Both the position numbers and the translations under genes were made by a program. DNA of 64,000 nucleotides. It comes from Larkinella knui (lineage in GTDB: Bacteria; Bacteroidota; Bacteroidia; Cytophagales; Spirosomataceae). Where the stretch lies: contig NZ_RQJP01000001.1 of assembly GCF_003858645.1 (NCBI RefSeq), forward strand, positions 434,001-498,000. Reading direction: 5' to 3'. The notes under the pieces were generated by a model. The model did no database searches. It saw nothing but the letters and a program-made list of their open reading frames with translations, and had not been told where the DNA came from. Below, piece after piece: positions 26,300-34,173 of this stretch. The stretch's first letter is position 1, and every line of letters begins with the position of its first letter.

Positions 26300-27355
26300 A
26301 TGAACAAATTACTAACAAGTATCCTAGTTCTGGCTACCATTTCCAGCGTCTCCGCGCAACCGAAAACCACCTACGCCGAACAACTCGGCTATCCGAAGGG
26401 CAAGAAAATTGTCATCTTCCACGTCGATGATGCCGGTATGTTTCTTTCGGCCAATCAGGGCACCATCAAGTCCATTGAGCAGGGCGTGGCAACGTCCACC
26501 AGCATCATGATGCCCTGTGCGTGGTCGGCCAGTTTTATCAAATACGTGCTGAAAAATCCGACGGTCGATGCCGGTATTCACCTGACGCTCACCTCCGAAT
26601 GGAAGGATTACCGCTGGGCACCGCTGGCCGGCATCAAGCAGGTTCCGAGTCTGACCGATACCGAAGGCGCGCTGTGGCCGGAGGTCGCCGATGTGGTGAA
26701 GCACGCCAAGCCCGACGAACTGGAGATGGAAATGCGGGCGCAAATTGACCGGGCCATCAAAATGGGCCTGAAGCCGACACACCTCGATTCGCACATGGGA
26801 ACGCTGTTTGCCACCCCGGCTTTTTTAGAAAAATACATTAAGGTTGGCGTCGATTACGGGATTCCGGTCATGTTTCCCGGCGGCAACAACACGCTGCTGG
26901 TCGACAGCGAAATTCAGCCGGTGATCGATAAACTGAAAGCCGAAGGAAAATACCGGGAAGGCATGAACCTGCCCATTCCGGAGTCGCTCAAACAGGCCCC
27001 GGCGATTGGTGAAAAAATCTGGAAAGCCGGGTTGCCCGTTCTCGATGATCTCTACGCCGATACGGGCCAGTGGAAACCGAAAGATGACCCGAACCCCAGC
27101 CCGGAAGCCTGGGGGAAATACAAAACGAAGCGGTTTAAAGAGATCCTGACGAAAATGAAACCCGGCGTCGCCATGATCATTATCCACAGCAACGACCTCA
27201 ACGAAACGTTCAAATACATCAGCGGTTCCGGCGGGTCGCGGTATGCCGACATGCTGTCGATGATGGACCCCGAACTGAAAACCTTCATCGAGTCGGAAGG
27301 CATCGTGCTGACGACCTGGCGCGAACTGATGCAGCGTCGGAAAGCCATCAAATAA
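26300..27355 (+). CDS. exported YdjC/ChbG-family carbohydrate deacetylase
   Basis: A 351-residue protein with a signal peptide (ISSVSA, cleavage before Gln20). The YdjC metal-binding signature is present: HVDDAGM with the aspartate pair at about 43-44, GIHLTLTSEW (His about 94) and THLDSHMGTL (His161, Asp163, His165), plus IIIHSND near residue 293. The family removes N-acetyl groups from chito-oligosaccharides and related amino sugars; the E. coli member is cytoplasmic, whereas this one is exported. It lies between the first and second propeller/alpha paralogs on the same strand, so it probably works on the same extracellular polymer. Substrate is inference. Confidence 0.88.
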   Translation: MNKLLTSILVLATISSVSAQPKTTYAEQLGYPKGKKIVIFHVDDAGMFLSANQGTIKSIEQGVATSTSIMMPCAWSASFIKYVLKNPTVDAGIHLTLTSEWKDYRWAPLAGIKQVPSLTDTEGALWPEVADVVKHAKPDELEMEMRAQIDRAIKMGLKPTHLDSHMGTLFATPAFLEKYIKVGVDYGIPVMFPGGNNTLLVDSEIQPVIDKLKAEGKYREGMNLPIPESLKQAPAIGEKIWKAGLPVLDDLYADTGQWKPKDDPNPSPEAWGKYKTKRFKEILTKMKPGVAMIIIHSNDLNETFKYISGSGGSRYADMLSMMDPELKTFIESEGIVLTTWRELMQRRKAIK

Positions 27356-27443
27356 CCAGATTGAAAAGCTGAAAACAATCAAACCCTGTCAGCGACGACC
27401 CGGAACTGATGGGGAAACCGAAAGAATACAACCTCCAATTCTC

Positions 27444-29672
27444 ATGCGAACACCACTTTACGGAATCTTCTTTGCCTTCTTTACCTTCCTGTCAGTCATT
27501 TGCCAGGCACAGACCCCGCCGGTTTACCAGGATAAACCGTACTGGCAGGATTACAGCATAAAATATTATATCGACAAAAACCACGGAGACCTGCTCGAAG
27601 CCCAGGCCGACCGCAACGGGGCCATCCAGATTCTGACCTCAAAAGGCGATTTGCTGCACCCGCACGACGGCCAGTTTCTGTATCCCGGCACCTTGCAGCC
27701 CGACAATACCTACCGGTTTATGAAGGACAAAAAGCTGGCGGCTTTGGGCGTTTATAACCAGCAGTTCGTCTACCTCAGCGACCAGGTGGTGTTGAGCAAT
27801 GCCTGGGCGGGCAAGCTGTTTTCTGAACACGGTCTCTCCAACGCGAAATACTTTCAGGGTGGGCCGGATTTTACGTTTCTGGTGTCCGACGGAAAATCGC
27901 TCAACCTGCTGAAAGATTCCAAAAGCGTCTGGAAAGGGAGCCTGTCGGGCGATGAAATTGTTGGAATTCGCTACCAGCCGGGGGCCAGCCAGTTCTGGAT
28001 TCTGGGCAAAAAGTCGCTTCATACGTTGCCGGTTGCCACAAAGTCGCTGACTAAAGTGCTGGACGGAACGGATTTTACGGCTTTTGATTTGAGCAATCAG
28101 GGTAAAAAAATCATTGTGGGTACCAGCAACGGCTACCTGGAATTTGATGTGGCGACGAAAAAGCAAGTGGGAGCGGTTCGCCGGAAACTTCCCTGGACCG
28201 ACATTACGGCGGTGGCAGAAGTGGATGGAAAAGTGTGGTTTGGATCAACCAAAGGCGCATTTGCGCTGCGTTCGGACGGAAAGTTCGATTATTACAACGG
28301 CGAACGCTGGTTGCCGGGCGATGCGGTGACGCACATTTCGAAAGGGCCGAAAAATTCGGTGTTAGTTCTGACCGAAGCCGGTTTGGGGCAAATCGTTTTC
28401 GAGAAAATGACGCTCCACGACAAGGCGGTATTTTTTGATCATCAGGTTCGGAGCCGCCACATTCGGGTTGGCTTCAATTCGACGCTCGAACGCATGGAAA
28501 AAGGCAATCTGGCAACCGGTTATCTGGAAGATTCGGACAACGACGGCTTGTGGACGGCCATGTATCTGGGCGGGGAGATTTTCCGGTATGCGGTTACCAA
28601 AGATCCGGAAGCGTTGCAAAACTGCCGGGAGTCGCTCGACGCCATGGAGCGTCTGTACACCATTACATCGATTCCCGGTTTTCCGGCCCGCTCGTTCGAA
28701 CGCAGCGGCCACATCAAGGAACTCTCCGACTCCGAACGCTGGCAGCACGCCAAAGACCGGGAGTGGGATTGGAAATCGACCACGAGCAGTGATGAAGTGA
28801 TCGGGCATATTTTCGCCTTCGGAGCCATGGCCGAACTGATTCCGGACAAGAACCTGAAAAGCCGCGCCATCACGCTCATCGATACGCTCATGAGCCACAT
28901 CATCAGCCACGATATGTACCTGATCGATTACGACGGAAAGCCGACGATGTGGGGCAAATGGAATCCGTCGTATGTCAATTCGTTTCCGACCAACGTGGGC
29001 GATCGCAAGCTGAATTCATCGAACATTACGGCGATGCTGCAAACCGCTTATCATTTTACCAAAAAGGAAAAGTACAAAAAGAAGCTCCTGGAATTGATGC
29101 AGAAACACGGCTATCTGACCAACCAGATGCGGTCGATGAACGAAATTGGAAAAGCGCCTGCCGATGCCGATGAACACGCCAAACACATGTCGGACGGCTG
29201 GAATCACTCCGACGATGAAATGTATTTTGTGGGATATTGGGGCCTGTACCGCTATGCGTTGAACGACACCCTGAAAGCCAAATACAAACAGCAGATCATC
29301 GATCACTGGCGGGCAGAGCGGCCCGAAAAGGAGGGAGCCTGGAATATTTTCACGGCCATGACCGGCACAAAGGAGTTCGACCTGAACGAGGCCGTCTGGT
29401 ATCTGCGCGAACATCCGCTCGATCTCATCGACTGGTCGATCCAGAACAGCCACCGCAAAGACATTGAATTGTTGCCGGAAAACTTCCGCAGACAAACGAC
29501 CAAAGACGTGCTTCCGCCCGACGAACGGCCCGTGCAACGGCACAATGGCAATATGTTCACCCTCGACCGCAAGGGCCGCAGCGGGGGGAACGAACACAGC
29601 GCGGGCGACATCTGGCTGTTGCCCTACTGGATGGGGCGGTACCTGGGCGTGATCTCGGCACCAGTCAAGTAA
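27444..29672 (+). CDS. exported propeller plus all-alpha domain protein, paralog 2 of 3
   Basis: A 742-residue protein with an ordinary signal peptide (cleavage after ICQA, near residue 22). The N-terminal half has degenerate propeller-like strands (KIIVGTSNGYLEFDV, KVWFGSTKGAFALR). The C-terminal half shares with its paralogs DSDNDGLWTAMYLGGEIFRY, the TSSDEVIGH motif, YLIDYDGKPTMWGKW, the GDRKLNSSNI segment, HSDDEMYFVGYWGLYRY and the final LLPYWMGRYLGVISAPVK. It is clearly closer to paralog 3 than to paralog 1. Acidic and tryptophan-rich conserved segments suggest a carbohydrate-active site in the alpha domain, but no known family is recognised. It follows the deacetylase gene by 88 bases. 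Confidence 0.82.
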   Translation: MRTPLYGIFFAFFTFLSVICQAQTPPVYQDKPYWQDYSIKYYIDKNHGDLLEAQADRNGAIQILTSKGDLLHPHDGQFLYPGTLQPDNTYRFMKDKKLAALGVYNQQFVYLSDQVVLSNAWAGKLFSEHGLSNAKYFQGGPDFTFLVSDGKSLNLLKDSKSVWKGSLSGDEIVGIRYQPGASQFWILGKKSLHTLPVATKSLTKVLDGTDFTAFDLSNQGKKIIVGTSNGYLEFDVATKKQVGAVRRKLPWTDITAVAEVDGKVWFGSTKGAFALRSDGKFDYYNGERWLPGDAVTHISKGPKNSVLVLTEAGLGQIVFEKMTLHDKAVFFDHQVRSRHIRVGFNSTLERMEKGNLATGYLEDSDNDGLWTAMYLGGEIFRYAVTKDPEALQNCRESLDAMERLYTITSIPGFPARSFERSGHIKELSDSERWQHAKDREWDWKSTTSSDEVIGHIFAFGAMAELIPDKNLKSRAITLIDTLMSHIISHDMYLIDYDGKPTMWGKWNPSYVNSFPTNVGDRKLNSSNITAMLQTAYHFTKKEKYKKKLLELMQKHGYLTNQMRSMNEIGKAPADADEHAKHMSDGWNHSDDEMYFVGYWGLYRYALNDTLKAKYKQQIIDHWRAERPEKEGAWNIFTAMTGTKEFDLNEAVWYLREHPLDLIDWSIQNSHRKDIELLPENFRRQTTKDVLPPDERPVQRHNGNMFTLDRKGRSGGNEHSAGDIWLLPYWMGRYLGVISAPVK

Positions 29673-29677
29673 AAAAT

Positions 29678-29764
29678 GTTTCGCAGAGTTGAGCGGAGTT
29701 AAAAAGAGTTTATCAGCGTTTTTCTCTCTGCTTACTCATTTTTTCTCCGCTCAACTTCGCGAAA
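29678..29764. repeat. imperfect inverted repeat, tatcgcgga-related family
   Basis: The left arm tttcgcagagttgagcggag pairs with the right arm ending near 29764 (ctccgctcaacttcgcgaaa), with two mismatches in 20. It fills the 107-base gap between paralogs 2 and 3. Sequence and placement match the stronger elements at 31998 and 41741. Confidence 0.65.
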
Positions 29765-29779
29765 TAATTTCTTAAAAAT

Positions 29780-31999
29780 ATGAAGAACTTTGTCTTCTTT
29801 GTAACCTTAACCTGCTTTCAGGTAAATGCGCAACAGCCCGTTTATCAGGATGTTCCTTACCGGCAGGACTACAGCGTCAAGCATTATCTGAAAGACACCA
29901 CCCTCGCACTATCCCGGGTTTTCGCCGATCGCAATGGCGTCATTCAGGTGCTCTCGGCCAAAGGGCTGCTGCAACCCAACGGCGGGCAGTTTCAGTATCC
30001 GGGCACCCTGGAACCGGCGCGCGCCTACCGGCCGATGGCTGATAAAAAGCTCGCGAGTCTCGGCATTTTTCAGCAGCAATTCGTTTATCTGGACGACGAA
30101 ACCGTACTGAGCAACGCCTGGGCCGGGAAGCTATTCGCCCGGCACAACCTGCCGAAAGCGCGGGTTTTCTGTCCGGGTTCTGACCGGTTTTCGTTCCTGG
30201 TTTCGGACGGTACTACCTTGAAAATGCTTCAGGATTCGGCGGTCGTCTGGACCGGTAAACTCGACAACGATCGGGTGAAAGACATTCGGTTCGATGCCGA
30301 CAAAAACCGCTTCTGGATTTTAGGAGAACAGTCGCTTAGTTCTTATTCAGTGTCTGATAAAAGCCTGAAAACCATCTTTCGCCAAACCGGACTGACCTGT
30401 TTCGAAGTGGTTAAAAACCAGCTTTACCTCGGAACGCACGACGGCTATCGGATTTTCGATCCGGCGCTGAACAAACCCCCTGGATTGCTTCAGAACAAAC
30501 TCCCGGTTACGGATCTGACCACGATTGCGTATGTGCACGGCAACCTCTGGTTTGGCTCTAATCGGGGCGCTTTTATGCTCCGTCCGGACGGTAAATTCAA
30601 TTATTATTACGGCGAACGCTGGGTGCCGGGAAACCGGATTCGTCATATTTCGGAAGGGCCGGAAAACAGCGTTTTGATTTTGACGGACAAAGGGCTGGCT
30701 GAGATCCGGTTTCAAGCCATGACGCTGCACGAAAAATCGTTGGTGTATGAAAAACAGGTGCGGCAGCGGCACATTCGGTACGGCTTTAACTGCGATGTCT
30801 CGACGCTCAAAAACGGCGATTTGTCCACCTTTGAAATGGGCCAGCGCGACAGTGACAACCTCTGGACGGCCATGTATCTGGTTAGCCAGTTGTATCGACA
30901 CAAAGTAACCGGCGACCCGGAAGCGTTGCAAAACTGGATGGAGTCGTTTGAAGCGATGGAGCGGCTTTTTACGATCACCAGCATGAAAGGCTACTTTGCG
31001 CGGGGCTTCGAGCGGAAGGGCTACTTCAAATTTAAACCGGAGAAATGGGACGGCGGGCTGACCAACGGCTGGACCCACGCCAAAGACGGGATTTGGGACT
31101 GGCGCGGCACCACCAGCAGCGACCAGACCGTCGGCCAGTTTTTTGCGCTCACCCATATTGCCGAATTAACGGACGGCGATACCCGAAAAAGAGCCGTCAA
31201 TCTCATCGATCAATTGATGACGAACATCATCGAAAATGACTGGTATCTGATCGATTTCGATGGCAAACCAACGCTTTGGGCGAAGTGGCACCCGGATTAC
31301 GTGAATGGTTTTCCGACGATGGTGGGCGACCGGAAAATTAACTCGTCCAACATCATTGCGTTTTTGCAGGCGGCTTACCATTTTACCCAAAAACCGCTTT
31401 ACAAGGCGAAAGCCTACGAATTGATGCAGAAACACGGGTATCTCGAAAACCTGCTGCGACCGATGGGCGAGATCGGCAAAACACCGCCCAACGCCAGTGA
31501 CTGGGCCAAAATGCTGTCGAAGGAATGGAACCATTCCGACGATGAAATGTATTTTCTGGCGTATGGCTGCCTGTATCGTTACGCGTTTGATAACGAGTTG
31601 AAAACCAAATTTGCCGCAACCATTAAAGAACACTGGGAATTTGAGCGGCCGGAGAAAAACAGCCTCTGGAACTTCATATACGCTACAACGGGCGCCAAAG
31701 CGTTCGATCTGGAGGAAAGCATCTGGCATTTGCAGGAATTTCCGCTGGACATGATTGAGTGGAGCGTGATGAACAGCCACCGCAAAGACCTGGAATTTGT
31801 GCCGGAAAACTTCCGCGAACAAACCATCACCTCCGTTCTGCCCCCCGACGAGCGTCCCGAGCTTAAACACAACCGCAACCTCTTCAAACTCGACCGCCCC
31901 GGCAACAACGGCATGAGCGAACTGAGCGCCGGTGATTCGTTCTTATTGCCCTACTGGATGGGCCGGTACCTGGGCGTGATCTCGGCACCGGTAAAATGA
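29780..31999 (+). CDS. exported propeller plus all-alpha domain protein, paralog 3 of 3
   Basis: A 739-residue protein with a short signal peptide (CFQVNAQ, cleavage near 17). It is collinear with paralog 2 throughout: NKLASLGIFQQQFVYLDDE-like N-terminal block (starting ADKKLASLG), LWFGSNRGAFMLRPDGKF, DSDNLWTAMYLVSQLYRH, the TTSSDQTVGQ version of the TSSDE motif, YLIDFDGKPTLWAKW, the GDRKINSSNI segment, HSDDEMYFLAYGCLYRY and C-terminal LLPYWMGRYLGVISAPVK. The TSSD(E/Q)xxG(H/Q) motif has Gln in place of both Glu and His here, so activity may differ. It is the last gene of the array and ends inside the palindromic element at 31998. Confidence 0.82.
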   Translation: MKNFVFFVTLTCFQVNAQQPVYQDVPYRQDYSVKHYLKDTTLALSRVFADRNGVIQVLSAKGLLQPNGGQFQYPGTLEPARAYRPMADKKLASLGIFQQQFVYLDDETVLSNAWAGKLFARHNLPKARVFCPGSDRFSFLVSDGTTLKMLQDSAVVWTGKLDNDRVKDIRFDADKNRFWILGEQSLSSYSVSDKSLKTIFRQTGLTCFEVVKNQLYLGTHDGYRIFDPALNKPPGLLQNKLPVTDLTTIAYVHGNLWFGSNRGAFMLRPDGKFNYYYGERWVPGNRIRHISEGPENSVLILTDKGLAEIRFQAMTLHEKSLVYEKQVRQRHIRYGFNCDVSTLKNGDLSTFEMGQRDSDNLWTAMYLVSQLYRHKVTGDPEALQNWMESFEAMERLFTITSMKGYFARGFERKGYFKFKPEKWDGGLTNGWTHAKDGIWDWRGTTSSDQTVGQFFALTHIAELTDGDTRKRAVNLIDQLMTNIIENDWYLIDFDGKPTLWAKWHPDYVNGFPTMVGDRKINSSNIIAFLQAAYHFTQKPLYKAKAYELMQKHGYLENLLRPMGEIGKTPPNASDWAKMLSKEWNHSDDEMYFLAYGCLYRYAFDNELKTKFAATIKEHWEFERPEKNSLWNFIYATTGAKAFDLEESIWHLQEFPLDMIEWSVMNSHRKDLEFVPENFREQTITSVLPPDERPELKHNRNLFKLDRPGNNGMSELSAGDSFLLPYWMGRYLGVISAPVK

Positions 32000-32099
32000 G
32001 TTGTATCGCGGAGGTGAGCGGAGAGAAAAGAGTTAAGCAGAGAAAATTAATTACTCCGCTTACCTCCCTTTTTCTCCGCTCAACTCCGCGATACAACTC
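31998..32099. repeat. long inverted repeat, tatcgcgga family, between convergent genes
   Basis: The left arm starts in the TGA stop of paralog 3 with gagttgtatcgcggag, and the right arm ends at 32099, six bases from the stop of the convergent DUF2490 gene. Arms of about 27 bases match with one mismatch. It should act as a bidirectional terminator. The same core occurs at 39865, 41741 and, degenerate, at 63332. Confidence 0.8.
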
Positions 32100-32104
32100 A
32101 CTAC

Positions 32105-32872
32105 TCAAAAACCAAACACCACATTCAACCGGAACCCGTTGTTGAACTCAAAAACCGGGTTGCCAGACACCGGATCGGTTTCCGCGTGCTGCGTAATCTG
32201 GTTGAGATACCCCAGTTCAAGGCTGAAATTGTCCCGGAATTGATAGCCCAAACCGCCCAAGATCCGGTTCTGATTGAAGATGTTGACGCCCGCGTTCCTG
32301 CCAAAACTGATGAAAAGTTCGTCGAAGAAAGTCAGGTAAAATTCGTTGTCGTCGATGGAAACGCCCTGCAAAGGAAAATTGGCGGTAATCTGGTAGCGGA
32401 TCCGGTTTTCATACGCCCAGCCACTGATCCGGCGCGAACCGGTTTCGGCCAGTTGACTGAGCCAGCGTTCCTCGAAACGAAACCGGTGGCTGAGCGTCAA
32501 CCGACCCAGGGTGTCGGCCAGCTGAATATCCTGATACAACCGGTGTTCCGGTGTGGGCACGCCCTGGTCGGCTACGGGGTGTTCGCCGTAGGGAAAGGTG
32601 ACGAAATAGGTGTAACCACCGCCCAGTTTGACTTTGTCCGTGAGTTTATAATTGGCTCCCAAACGGGCCAGCGACTGCTGCCAGGTCCGGATATAATGAA
32701 TGCGACGCCATTGGTATTCCGTATGGAGCGACCATTTTTTGCTCAGTTTATGATCGCCATTGTAGACGAACCAGCCAATCGAATTGTGATCGACCAGGCG
32801 TTTTTGCTGACCCAAGCTCAGGAAGGGCACCAGCCAGCAGGCCGTTATGACCCCAAAATTTCGTAGACTCAT
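32105..32872 (-). CDS. DUF2490 outer-membrane beta-barrel protein
   Basis: A 255-residue protein with a signal peptide (VPFLSLGQ). Alternating amphipathic strands, the N-terminal NSIGWFVYNGDHKLSKKWSL followed by HTEYQWRR, the FRFEERWL segment, an IRYQ strand and the C-terminal aromatic residue (FRLNVVFGF) fit the DUF2490 family of small outer-membrane beta-barrels common in Bacteroidota. No function is established for the family. It is convergent with the propeller array and separated from it only by the hairpin. Confidence 0.85.
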   Translation of the reverse strand: MSLRNFGVITACWLVPFLSLGQQKRLVDHNSIGWFVYNGDHKLSKKWSLHTEYQWRRIHYIRTWQQSLARLGANYKLTDKVKLGGGYTYFVTFPYGEHPVADQGVPTPEHRLYQDIQLADTLGRLTLSHRFRFEERWLSQLAETGSRRISGWAYENRIRYQITANFPLQGVSIDDNEFYLTFFDELFISFGRNAGVNIFNQNRILGGLGYQFRDNFSLELGYLNQITQHAETDPVSGNPVFEFNNGFRLNVVFGF

Positions 32873-33219
32873 TTCCTACTAACTAACCAGGAGCCGGAAG
32901 GATTAACCGTTGGGTAAGATCCGTAAATAAACTTCGGTGCCTGCGCCAATCGGTTGCAATACATGCAAAAACAGGCCAAAGAAAGAATGGTTTTGCTGGA
33001 ATGAACGGGCTACTTACTAAAAAAAGGATTGAATGAAGGCCGGAGATCTTTCCTATTGCTAGTTACCAGAGCCTGTATCGGTCGATAGCTCCGGAGGAGC
33101 GGTCTACGCAACATCCTCAGGCCGCTCCTCCGGAGCTACCCGGTGTTTGATTGGCCGTTTTTCCAGGAACAGAACGCCCTTCCAGGGCTTGCCAGGTAAC
33201 GCAAACAGCTTGTAAGAAT
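32873..33219. other. 347-base gap with one strong inverted repeat, otherwise no gene
   Basis: I see no credible open reading frame on either strand. The right part holds the 17-bp palindrome at 33086-33138. The left part should contain the promoter of the DUF2490 gene; I could not identify a convincing Bacteroidota -33/-7 pair. Confidence 0.6.
33086..33138. repeat. perfect 17-bp inverted repeat
   Basis: tagctccggaggagcgg at 33086-33102 is exactly complementary to 33122-33138, with a 19-base loop. It has no T-run and stands 80 bases beyond the stop of the MORN-repeat gene, so it may be a transcript 3'-end structure or a dispersed palindromic repeat. Confidence 0.7.
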
Positions 33220-33993
33220 TTACATCAAATTGAGTCCGTAACTTGCATTGAACACCTTCCCGGCGTTGATATGAATGCTGATGAGTAAATCAGTTTGAAC
33301 GGGTTGATCATCGACAATCATGGGCTTCCAGAGGGGCATATCCCGCAGTCCGGCGATGAGTTGCTTTGCCAGTTGGCGTTCCGATTCGGGCCGGTTTTCG
33401 AGATAAGCCAACGGCCGAAGGCTATACAGGATGCCCTCTTCCGAGACGGTCGCTTCGAGGGTGATGAAAAAAGCCGGATCGGCGGACTGAATGTGGCCCA
33501 GACGTTGCTGCAAAAATTGAACGAATTTCTTCTGACCGCCCTCAAATTCAACACTTTGCACAAGCGGCTGGCAGGCAACAGAGGTGCCATCCTGCAAAAA
33601 ACATTCGCCTTTCCGAACGGTGCCCATGCGGTAATATTCCCGGCGTTTCAGTGAACCATCTTCATAGTAAGAAAAGAAAGGGCCGTTAATCTGGTTTTCT
33701 TTAAAATCGCAGGTCCAGTGAAGTTGCCCGTTCTGGTACCAGGAGCGGGTTCGTCCGTGCCGGATTCGCTGCTGATAATCACTGTACAGTTCTTCGGATC
33801 GTTGCCGGTTGGCTTTATCGTAAATGCGGACCGTTGCCACTTTATGCCGCCGGTCGTGGTACGTAACTTCCTCGATCGAGTTCTGGAGTTCACGCCGTTC
33901 CACACGGTTTTTCATCCGGCGATTCTGCCGGGCATCGTCGCCGGGTTGGACAACCAGCAAGGTCGTCAGGCAGAGAAGAAAGAAACTGTTCAT
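33220..33993 (-). CDS. exported MORN-repeat protein with TonB-like C-terminal region
   Basis: A 257-residue protein with an N-terminal signal (FFLLCLTTLLVVQ). The middle holds two to three toxin-antitoxin YwqK/MORN-type repeats (GRTRSWYQNGQLHWTCDFKE, then INGPFFSYYEDGSLKRREYY). The C-terminal third resembles the TonB-C / energy-transducer-like fold (EATVSEEGILYSLRPL, LIAGLRDMPLWKPMIVDDQP). Combination of MORN repeats with a TonB-C-like tail is frequent in Bacteroidota secreted proteins of unknown role. No partner gene is evident; the neighbours are unrelated and divergent on the right. Confidence 0.7.
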   Translation of the reverse strand: MNSFFLLCLTTLLVVQPGDDARQNRRMKNRVERRELQNSIEEVTYHDRRHKVATVRIYDKANRQRSEELYSDYQQRIRHGRTRSWYQNGQLHWTCDFKENQINGPFFSYYEDGSLKRREYYRMGTVRKGECFLQDGTSVACQPLVQSVEFEGGQKKFVQFLQQRLGHIQSADPAFFITLEATVSEEGILYSLRPLAYLENRPESERQLAKQLIAGLRDMPLWKPMIVDDQPVQTDLLISIHINAGKVFNASYGLNLM

Positions 33994-34173
33994 TGGAAGA
34001 ACGAATCAGCGTGAAACCATTCCTAGAAGCCGCCAGTTTTAGCGGCCTACTCATTCAATGGGATGAAATTACCGCACCAGACAAACGGGTTGCGTAGTAC
34101 GATCTTAACTTTTTCACCTATTCAGATGCACGAATTAGTACTTTTGTTCGAAGTGATAAACTAACAGAAACGC

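Noticed and set aside
28362-28910. Minus-strand open frame inside propeller paralog 2
   Set aside because: Shadow of a conserved coding sequence; similar shadows occur at the same place in paralog 3.
29678-32099. CRISPR-like repeats
   Set aside because: The repeated words are inverted, single per gap and of variable spacing, not regularly spaced direct repeats with unique spacers.
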